Positions 37,859 through 45,000 of a stretch of DNA of 45,000 nucleotides are shown one piece after another. The notes under the pieces were generated by a model. It was not told where the DNA came from, searched no databases, and saw nothing but the letters and a program-made list of their open reading frames with translations. The DNA is from Symbiodinium natans (lineage: Eukaryota > Sar > Dinophyceae > Suessiales > Symbiodiniaceae), in contig CAJNDS010000340.1 of NCBI GenBank assembly GCA_905221605.1, positions 1 to 45,000 on the forward strand, written 5' to 3'. Every line of letters starts with the position of its first letter. The first letter of the stretch is position 1. A program made the position numbers and the translations under genes.

Positions 37859-40800
37859 GCAACCAGCATCAGTAGGGGGCGCCTCTGCCATCCTTAACCC
37901 CCTTAACCCTAAGCCTTAAACCCCTTAACCCTAAACCCCAAACCCCAAACCCTAAACCCTAAACCCTAAACCAGCACCCCTAAAGGCCCCAAAGCAAGGC
38001 AGGCGCTGGCTACCAGACCCACGGTGGTGGTGAGCGGTGCGACAGGGCGGACCGGGCTCCTGGTTTACAAGGACCTGAAGGCCGGCTGTTTACCCTCAGG
38101 GTCCATTTACCTGTATGGTACATACTTGGGCCCTAAAGCTCCATGTGCCTATATGGTACAAAGCTACTATATACGGAACCTCTTTGAGGCCCAAGTATCT
38201 GCCATATAGGTACATGGACCATTTGGGTTAGGGGGTTTAAACACTAAACATTGGACCAAACCCTAAACCCTGCACCCTAAACCCAAAAAAAAAAACTAAA
38301 AACCCTAAAAACCCTAAAACCTAAACGCCCTAAACCCTAAAAACCCTAAACTTACCCTAAAAAACCTAAACCCTAAAAACCCTAGACCCGAAACCCGAAG
38401 TCCAGGCGACCGCCACAGCAGGGTTTCGACCACCCTTGCTCTCAGTGGTATTTAGGCTTTACCTGAAGAACCCAAAACCTACTTTTTTGTAGGTTTCCTA
38501 AGATACTAGTGCCTTAGGGCGAGCCCTGCATTTTGGGTCAAGGTCCAAAGCCCCGTGCCCTTTATGTTCATGCAGGACTGCGAATTGAAGTAGGTTTTGG
38601 GTTCTGTTCAGGTCTAGGGTAGTAAATGGGCATTTCTCCAAAGAGTGGTCGCCTGCTCATGGGTTCCTAATCTAATGAAGGTCCTAGAATCAGGGTTATA
38701 GCATTTGGGGCGTATTTGGGTATTCCTGGGAATCTCCCAAGTGCGGTTAAGGGTTTAGGGTTTGGGAGTTTAGGGTGTAGGTCGCTAAGTAGGGGGCTTC
38801 ACGGGCCGGGCCCTTCAGAAGCAGGCTGTCCAGTGAGCTTCAGTAGCTTGCAAAGCGCCAAACACAACAGATTAGTAGCTGAGTAGGCAACCTCTACCCT
38901 TTTCGGGTTATACATACTCAGACCGCCACAGTTTAGGGTTTAGGGTTTAGGGTTTAGGGTTTAGGGGTAGTTGAAAGGTTAGCCTTCTTTGGCCTAGGGT
39001 ACTCAGCAACTATGGATGAGGCACAAGGCTGAACCTGGTTTGCAAGCGCTCTTGAACAGAGATCGTCTAGTGGATGCCTGCAAACCTGGAAGGGGCCCCC
39101 TAGTTATAAGTAGAGTTATAAGGGCCCTAAATTGGGTTATAAGGACCCTAAGTTAGGTTATAAGTCCCTTAACTACAGTTAGTATAGTAAGGGGGCCCCA
39201 CCCTGTAGAAGCCCCGAAGATACCAAACGCCCCGCAGGCCCAAATCCCGAAACGCGCTTTTGCAGGCCTCGGGGAAGTACGAAGTCCGAGCCTTCGTGCG
39301 GAACGCGGCCCGTCCGAAGAAGGGCCCGTAGCAGCTTCAGGAGCAGAAGGGATTTCAGTGTACCTGTCCCTTGGGGACCACATGATCCCTAAAATTGGAG
39401 TCTTATACGCTCTAGAGCCATAAACCCTTTTTAGGGCTCATGTCGTCCCATACTCGAAAAGTCCGAAAGGCTGGGGCAAGGCCAGTGTTCAAAGGGTTAT
39501 AATGGGGCTTCGGAATTTACATGGTTTAGAGTTGTTGGGTTAAGGTTTAGTTTTAGGGGTTCATAGGTGATTCATAGGGTTCATGGTTCAGGGTTTATAG
39601 GGTTTATAGGGTTTAGGGTTAGGGTGTGGAGGCTAGGGTGCCTGCTGCTGAGGCCACGAAAGCCAAAGATTTGCTGGGCTGCTCATCTTGCAACGAGTCT
39701 GAGGGCATCTTTGTTGGCGATGTCTCTGAACCAGAGACGATGAAAGCCGTGATGACAGGACATCGGCTTCGAGTTGCGGTTTAGGGTTTCGGTATCGTTT
39801 AGGGCTTAGAGGGGAAGAAGTCCGAATCAACCAAAGCACATTGGGTTCGAGGTTTAGGATTAGGCCACAATCATTCCGGCGCCGTGCAAGCTCTAAGAGC
39901 AGCTGGCAACAAGCCCTAAGCCCCCAACCCCAAACCAGTCGGTGGCAGGAGCCGACACCTTGGTCATCGCGACGTCCTCCGTGCCAGTTTGCAGCGGAAG
40001 CCTTCCCTTTCCAATGAAGAAATGCTGCTTTGCCGCCGATGGGTTTAGGGTTTAGGGCTTGGGGTTTGGGGTTTGGGGTTTGGGGTTTAGGGTTTGGGGT
40101 CCCCCCCCCCTGACCCAAAGCCAAACCATTCAGGGACTCCGTAGCACTGACCTGTGGTCAACTACGACTCTCGTTGGGTGGTACTTCAAGAGCAGGTGAA
40201 GCTATCTATCACCCCATGCAAGCATGTCTCACACCCTAAACCCCATAAACCCATAAACCCTAAACCCTAAACCCTCAACCCACGAGTTCCATGAACCGTC
40301 CATACCAACGCCTGCACTACTGCTTTCCAAGGTCCATGGAGAACTAGGGTAGCTGCACTTGGAACCCAATACTCACCAGGTACATGTAGCCTTACAGCAA
40401 AACTGCCCATGAGCTTTCGAGTAGAACAAACACTCTGTGGCGCATAACCGTATAACCTGGGTAGCCCAGTTTGGTTCAGAGTTCCCCTTGTAAAGTATCC
40501 AAGCCAAAAAAACGGGTATGCCCTCATTGTAATATGGTCACCGGGCTGCCAAGTGACCTAAGCTCAGGCCATTATCCTAAGGGCGGCGAGCCCAAGATTG
40601 TTGACTGGCTTGGCACGAAGGCAGGACGTCCCATCATTCAATGCCGCTATAAAGCTCCGAAATCCCTCGATCTGCAAAGTTGCCTTTAGGGGTGTAGGGT
40701 TTTAGGGGTTAGGGTTAAGGGTTTAGGGTTTGGGGATTAGGGTTTCGGGTTTAGGCACCTTATCCTTATACACCAGCACCGCGCGAAGACGCGGAACCCA

Positions 40801-43800
40801 AAACCTATACCTGAACCCCGAACCTGGACCGCTGTGTGACAAGTAGTTTATATATTGTTAAGTTGGCATAAACAATTTTTGGATGGGTCATTCTTTTTCA
40901 AAGCCTTTACCCAAACCCGCCCCCCCCCCCCCCCCCCCCCCCCCCCGCACCCGCCTGGGCAGAACAGGGCGAAACCCCAAACTCTCTTCTGGATTCTCAT
41001 ATTCTGTGTTTTGTACATGGATCCGTATAGGGTCAGTTCAGTTCTCGAGCACAAAGACTTCCAGTCTCGGCGCCTACATAATCTCTCGTGTGTAGGGATT
41101 ATTGATGGTTCAGGGTTTTTAGCGTTCGAGGCTTTTCGGGTCTTAAGGGGTTATAATACAGGGGCTTAGGTTTTTTTTGGCTCTAGGGCTTTTGTGCAGG
41201 CTTGCCCTGGGATGGCATGAAGGGATGAACACCTGCATCAGGCCGCAGTTAGGTCTGGACTTGGAAATCTTAAACCCCTAACCCTAAACTCTACATATAC
41301 AAGAGTAACTATTGATCCCTGTGAGAACGAGAAAAAAAGCCAACCCTAAACCCTGAATATGGGTAATTTCACCTTTGAAAAGGCTGCCCCATCCCCTCCC
41401 CCAGCTGCAGGCCGCACTGCTGGGGTGACGGGGAGACGTTTTGGGTTTAGGGTTTAGAGTTTAGGGTTGAGGGTTTAGGGTTTAGAGTTTAGGGTTTAGG
41501 CTTTAGGCTTGAACCCTGAACCTACACTCAGCTCAAAAGTCTGACTCCGAGACCCCGATCTACAAGGACGGGCAGTCTCAGTTCTATGTAGAAGCATGCC
41601 TTCGGTTTGCACGAAGTGTTAACTTTTTCCAAAGGTTCCACCTACCCTTCTACAGTAAGTACTTCAAGGGGGGTTCCTATAATATAGTAGCTTTAAATTT
41701 GGGGGTTCAAGTATATACTATATCGGTCCATGAACCCCTACGGCTGCCTGAGAGAGAGGCACAAGTTGCGGCTTTCGCCTCCGCCGGCGGCAGCGTCGCC
41801 GCCAAGCAAGTGCTGTACGTCAGCACCATGGGAACCACTACCCCTGACAACTTCTTGGACAAGCTGGACAAAGGCCTTGAGATTGTAGACGAGGGGCCCG
41901 CGAAGCCTGCTAGATAGTAGTCACATGGACCCTTGCAGGGTCAAGGGCTCAGGGTTGAAATCCCCCTAGTTTACGGTGGCGCCTCGTTGCAGCTGTTTTC
42001 CAGTAGCTTTCGTCTGCCAGAGGGTGGTTGCGGGCATGACCCGAGCGGCCCAGGTCTCTTCAGATAGGGGACACTGAGGGCCCCCAAAAGAGTTGCGACC
42101 CTGAGCCCGACATCCCTAAACTCAAAACCCTAAATCCATTTAAGGCCGACAGTAATTAAGTCTCTGCCATATGGGTACATGAACCTCCCTGGGCGAAAGA
42201 CAGCGGCCGTAAGAAGGGTTTTGGTTTTAGGGTTTAGGGTTTAGGGTTTAGGGTTTAGGGTTTAGGGTTTAGGGTTTAGGGTTTAGGGTGCATGCATAGA
42301 TCCTTGAGCTATGACGGCCCAGTCAGGGATCCACGACCTATGACGCCCTACTCAAAACCACCCCTGAGAATCTTCAAGCAGGCCCCGCCCTACACCCAAA
42401 TCCCAAAACCCCAATTGCAAGTGGTTGCAACAAGCCATGGCTTGCAAAACCATGGGGTGACAGCTGACCCTGAACCCTAAACCCTAAGCCCTAAACCCTA
42501 TAATCCCTAAACCCTGAACCCTAAGCCTGTTTTCCTGGGTTACTCCTGGGTCTGGTCTTGCAGGCTTCGTGTCTTTCTACCACCTCCAAGCAGAAGCCGA
42601 CATCATGGCCTCGGGTGTTCCCTTCACTATTGCAGCCCGTCATGCAGTTTTAGGGTTTAGGGTTTAGGGTTTAGGGTTTAGGGTTTAGGGTTATTAGAGG
42701 GTTTAGGGTTATTAGGGCGTTTAGGGTTTAGGGCGTTTAGGGTTTATCGGGTTTAGGGCTTATGGTTTATTTTGGGTTTAGGGGTTTAGGGTTTAGGGTG
42801 CATAGAGCTTGCTGGCAAGACCATCCCATGGTGGGCCTCTTGACTAATCACGCAGCTTACGCATCTGGACAATGCCAATTGGGTCTTCTGCCTTGCTGTT
42901 GATTCGCAGGGGCTGGGAGAATGAGGTACCCTATATAATCCTTTAAAGAGTATTAACATCAATAGAGGGCCCTAATTCCCTCATTCCTTGTTAACTAACA
43001 GTAAGGAGTTTGCGTGGGCTTGGTTACGGCTCCGGTGAGAACAGGCGACGGGGAGAGATAGCTGATGCGCGTAATTCCTGCTGAAACATGATAACCAAAA
43101 ATGGCTCTCCCTGAAGGCTGTGAGAGCTGTGAGAGCATGATTCTTTACTTGTGTTCAAGGAAGGGCTCTGCTAGGACTTGTTGGAGGAACTAGAAGCCAC
43201 AGCGCGTTTGCTCTTTCAATGTGCGCCCGTGATCACTCCGGTTTCGTCGGTTTAGGGCTTGGCTAGGAGGACAGAAAAAGTGACCCTGAAATCAAGGCAA
43301 ACGCCCTTATGCAGACCTCTAAGCCCTACACCGTACATCCCCAGACCGCGAGACCCCTAAACCCTAAACCCTCAACCCTATACGCGGCAAGGGTTTAGTG
43401 GTGAGGTCAAAGCGTGTGGCCTTGGGGACGGCGAGCCCGGCTGCCCGTATGCATTCAGCCTAAACCCTAAACCCTAAACCTAAACCCTAAACTCTAAACC
43501 CTAATTAAACCCTTATTAAGTGATATTCAGTATGGGCTTTCATTGTTTGGCGCTTAGGATTTGCGCTTCAGGGCTCGCTCGTTGCTGCTTTCTAGAAGCT
43601 CAGAAGGATCACAAGGTTTATGTTTAGGGTTCAGGGTTTAGGGTTTAGGGTTCAGGGTTTAGGGTTTATAGGGTTTAGGGGTTAAAGGCAATGCGCCATA
43701 AGACCTGATGCTGAGGCTTCAAGCAATGATATCATGCGCATGTGCAGTCAGGTACCTAGGGCTTAGGGTTTAGGGTTTAGGGTTTAAAGGCAATGCGTCT

Positions 43801-44690
43801 TCCAAGCTTGACGTCTTGAGCGATCACAATCAAGGGATGAAGGCTCGTACCCCTGTACCCCCCAAAGGTTCCCCTCAATACACTCCTAGTGTGGCCCTTA
43901 TATTCCCTTAGGGATCCCTCAAAAGGGACCCCCCAAAACTCCAAGGTAGAGTCCGAAACCCTAAACCCCCAAAACTCCAAGGTAGAGTCCGAAACCCTAA
44001 ACCCTAAACCCTAAACCCTAAACCCCAAACCCTAAACCCGAAACCCTTGAACCCCTAGACGCAAGGCAAGCACAAGCTCCTCGTCGGGCACGACGATGCC
44101 AGCTTCAGCATGGCCTTGAGCCATGAGCGCGGACCTTACGTGATGGTTGTGGAGTTGTGGCTTTTGACAGTCGTGGCTATACAGGCCTGTGAGCATATAT
44201 GGGGGGGGGGGGGGGTTCCGCAAATAAGCGTACCCTTTTGGGGGGTTCTGTTTATTAATAAAAGTTATAGTATTTTAGGGTATACTAGGGGACCCTATTT
44301 CTGGGAATACCCACACACATATAATTATATATATATATATGTATACATACTACATTGTGCAGAGTTGTTCTCTCGCTGCTGCATGCATCATGAGCGCGCA
44401 GGGGCTACAGGTGTATGAACGGCATTCACTTGCATCGCAGCATGCTGCTACTCCTATGTTCACCTGAAGCCCTCTCAACCACTTGGAGGTTCATGGTACT
44501 TACTAACCAATTATAACTGTACTTATAACCCTACTTATAGTACCCCTAAAGGGCCTTATAGGGGTCATCCCAATTATAAGTAGGGTTATAATCCCTGTTA
44601 TAAGTGGTTAGTAAGTACCATGAACCTCCAACCATAGACTGCTCCTTACTGAGGGTCCATCGCGAGGATGTCGCGCGTGTGATGGTTGCA
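37754..44690 (+). CDS. NAD(P)-binding atypical short-chain dehydrogenase (At5g02240-like), probably plastid-targeted
   Basis: Exons, in order: 37754-37858 (candidate leader), 38003-38080, 39266-~39307, 39653-39758, 39949-40042, ~40568-40620, 41759-41873, 42564-42646, 42910-~42918, 44059-~44126, 44654-~44690. Together they read as the Rossmann-fold family of the plant At5g02240 protein: VVVSGATGRTGLLVYKDLK (dinucleotide-binding GATGRTG), YEVRAFVRN, GIFVGDVSEPETMKAVM, ADTLVIATSSVPV, IVDWLGTKA, QVLYVSTMGTTTPDNFLDKL, FYHLQAEADIMASGVPFTI, KHKLLVGHDDASFS, VHREDVARVMVAA. The known protein is about 250 residues; the pieces here cover most of it, and the last ~35 residues are probably to the right of the window. 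Introns carry telomere-like arrays and inverted-repeat elements, and at least four best fit GC-AG. Substrate unknown. Confidence 0.85.
38003..38080 (+). CDS. SDR exon: dinucleotide-binding motif
   Basis: AG|GCG acceptor, AAG|GCC donor (GC). Contains RPTVVVSGATGRTGLLVY; GATGRTG is the Rossmann glycine motif. Third positions almost all G or C. Confidence 0.9.
38092..38222. mobile_element. Family A palindromic element inside an SDR intron
   Basis: Left arm 'gggtccatttacctgtatgg', right arm 'ccatataggtacatggacc', inner words 'acttgggccctaaagctcc' and 'gaggcccaagtatctgcc'. It starts only 11 bases after the exon, the fullest copy in the window. Confidence 0.7.
39092..39200. mobile_element. MITE-like element, relative of 23337-23467
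   Basis: Outer arms GGGGCCCCCTAGTTATAA and TAGTAAGGGGGCCCC; inner degenerate TTATAAG-GGACCCTAA repeats. Confidence 0.55.
39266..39307 (+). CDS. SDR exon: ASGKYEVRAFVRNA
   Basis: TTTTGCAG|GCC acceptor. The donor is either GC at 39308 (after FVRNA) or further right (after ARPKK, 39322). Corresponds to beta-2 of the fold. Confidence 0.75.
39653..39758 (+). CDS. SDR exon: GIFVGDVSEPETMKAVMTG
   Basis: GCTGAG|GCC acceptor; end ACAG|GACATC fits a GA donor in phase 1 with the next acceptor GGCAG|GAGCC. Contains the conserved GD (V/I) motif of the family. Confidence 0.85.
39949..40042 (+). CDS. SDR exon: ADTLVIATSSVPV
   Basis: GGCAG acceptor. Reads to FAADG, where the sequence becomes GGGTTTAGGG, so the telomere-like array itself supplies the donor GT. 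The aligned family residues are DALVILTSAVP. Confidence 0.85.
40568..40620 (+). CDS. SDR exon: GEPKIVDWLGTK
   Basis: GCTCAG acceptor (40562 CCTAAG is an alternative giving the phase needed by a GT donor at 40043). AAG|GCAGGA donor (GC). VDWLG corresponds to the family VDWIG. Confidence 0.85.
40900..40960. repeat. Poly-C run
   Basis: 26 consecutive C at 40921-40946 within an intron. Proline or Gly-rich open frames across it are artefacts; length in the assembly is probably unreliable. Confidence 0.9.
41627..41735. mobile_element. Family A element in SDR intron
   Basis: 'aaaggttccacctaccc' to 'tatatcggtccatgaaccc', 20-odd bases before the next exon. Confidence 0.6.
41759..41873 (+). CDS. SDR exon: QVLYVSTMGTTTPDNFLDKL
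   Basis: GAGAG|GCA acceptor and AAAG|GCC donor (GC), 115 bases, high third-position GC. The family has VVVGSMGGTNPDHPLNKLG here. Confidence 0.9.
42225..42289. repeat. TTTAGGG array
   Basis: About nine heptamers in the intron after the 41759 exon. Confidence 0.95.
42564..42646 (+). CDS. SDR exon: FYHLQAEADIMASGVPFTI
   Basis: TCTTGCAG|GC acceptor; GT donor within GCA|GTTTTAGGG (GC donors at 42631 or 42634 also possible). Matches WKRKAEQYLADSGTPYTI of the family. Followed by a TTTAGGG array. Confidence 0.9.
42910..42925 (+). CDS. SDR micro-exon GLG, edges unclear
   Basis: After GATTCGCAG comes GGGCTGGGA (Gly-Leu-Gly), as expected after the family RAGGL position. Reading on gives GAATGA, so either a GA donor follows GGA or the exon ends at the GTACCC start of a family B element in another phase. 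Confidence 0.4.
42926..42987. mobile_element. Family B intronic element, copy 2
   Basis: GTACCCTATATAATCCTTTAAAG ... CCCTAATTCCCTCATTCC, relative of 27976-28035. Confidence 0.55.
43000..43770. other. SDR intron, no exon seen
   Basis: Unique sequence interleaved with degenerate CCCTAAA/TTTAGGG units; contains a duplicated 'gtttaaaggcaatgcg' word at 43682 and 43782. Confidence 0.5.
44059..44126 (+). CDS. SDR exon: KHKLLVGHDDASFSMA
   Basis: CCCCTAG acceptor made by the end of a CCCTAAA array; LLVGHDD equals the family LLVGKDD. End placed at a GC within CATGA|GCGCGG; uncertain by a codon. Confidence 0.85.
44483..44631. mobile_element. MITE, 27-bp perfect terminal inverted repeats
   Basis: Arms 44483-44509 and 44605-44631 are perfect reverse complements (ttggaggttcatggtactta...). 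The ~95-bp interior is itself an imperfect palindrome of TTATAA/AGGGTTATAA words. No coding capacity. Ends 22 bases before the next SDR exon. Confidence 0.85.
44654..44690 (+). CDS. SDR exon: VHREDVARVMVA
   Basis: TTACTGAG acceptor. Corresponds to VPRADVAEVCIQA of the family. A GC donor lies at 44688 or 44691. The remaining C-terminal exon(s) were not found before the window ends. Confidence 0.85.
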
Positions 44691-44699
44691 GCGCACCCC

Positions 44700-45000
44700 T
44701 GCTTGATTCAGATCAATCCCCAACTCCCGCAAACCCCACAACTAAAGCAACTAAAGCAGGGAGCAGATCTATCAGTCTATCCGCACAAAAGGAATGGCAA
44801 CAGTTCCCGCAATTTCCTGCAATGAAGGGTAAGTAGGGCCTCATACGGGTGAAAACATCCCGTATATGAAGGGTCATTTTTGGTGCCTATCCTACACTCT
44901 ACACTTACCCCCCCCCCCCCCCAAACCACATCATGTAACAGTAACCTCAACAACTCTACGAGGCCAAAACCCTTCAAACCTCTGAAGCCTTGAGCCCTAT
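44700..45000. other. Right edge of window, presumed SDR intron
   Basis: No family-like exon seen. A GTAAGT at 44829 after an open stretch could mark another exon, but the residues do not fit the expected C-terminus. Poly-C run at 44908-44921. Confidence 0.4.

Larger units (their letters stand above)
10320..45000. repeat. Domain of interspersed telomere-like TTTAGGG/CCCTAAA arrays
   Basis: From about 10,320 to the right edge, arrays of 2 to ~14 heptamers occur every few hundred bases in both orientations, with degenerate variants (CCCAAAC, CCCGAAA, CCCTGAA, TTTCGGG). They alternate with unique islands of 30-150 bp that carry exon features. The heptamer equals the plant and dinoflagellate telomere repeat, but dispersal, mixed orientation and position between exons show these are interstitial, not a chromosome end. 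Confidence 0.95.

Noticed and set aside
39742-40044. A class of introns starting with GG
   Set aside because: Several joins appeared to need GG donors before GGTTTAGGG, but GT, GC or GA alternatives with shifted acceptors exist in each case.
39633-40124. 163-codon minus-strand ORF
   Set aside because: It is the antisense shadow of two SDR exons and the intron between them.
10320-45000. A true telomere or subtelomere at the chromosome end
   Set aside because: Arrays are short, in both orientations, separated by unique exon-like islands and present throughout 34 kb; no terminal array at either edge.
10320-45000. CRISPR array
   Set aside because: The repeats are 7-bp tandem units of variable number and orientation, not ~30-bp repeats with equal spacers, and splice-type exons lie between them.

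Overview
The window reads as nuclear DNA of a dinoflagellate (core dinophyte). This is inference from three things: small exons on one strand (+) only, several probable introns with GC or GA at the 5' splice site, and the telomere-type heptamer TTTAGGG/CCCTAAA, which dinoflagellates share with plants and chromerids. There is no bacterial-style coding; nearly every long open frame is repeat translation or a shadow frame.

Layout. (1) 1-10,300: repeat territory. It holds a 115-bp direct repeat with a ~35-bp GC-rich tandem (1-1110), an AT-rich domain duplicated in tandem (1130-1925), two ~2.1-2.5 kb copies of a CT-rich block carrying a hairpin-bearing ~200-bp tandem and GA microsatellites (2510-4990, 6430-8560), a third partial copy (5200-5800), a ~40-bp tandem (5940-6255), and a ~590-bp tandem duplication in which one open frame survives in both copies (8560-9660). 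(2) 10,300-45,000: a different landscape. TTTAGGG/CCCTAAA arrays, in both orientations and in perfect and degenerate form, fill the space between small unique islands. Many islands can be read as exons: AG on the left, GT/GC/GA on the right, a GC-rich third codon position, and reading phases that carry from one island to the next.

Genes proposed, all on +: a 3-exon fragment (10,420-12,307); a small possible 3-exon gene (12,541-13,227); scattered exons (13,900-15,053); a many-exon gene ending near 20,462 (15,624-20,462); a very exon-rich gene for an unrecognised membrane protein (20,516-32,556), perhaps continuous with the previous one; a coiled-coil then membrane gene (33,263-37,524); and an NAD(P)-binding atypical short-chain dehydrogenase gene (37,754 to beyond the right edge). 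The last is the only one whose family I recognise. It anchors the interpretation, because its exons line up in order with the plant At5g02240-type protein and its introns are made of the same telomere-like arrays and short palindromic elements.

The most unusual content is these introns: telomere-like arrays, and several families of short inverted-repeat elements whose ends often coincide with splice sites, as expected of introners. All exon edges were found by eye. Where several frames are open this is said, and only RNA data can settle them.
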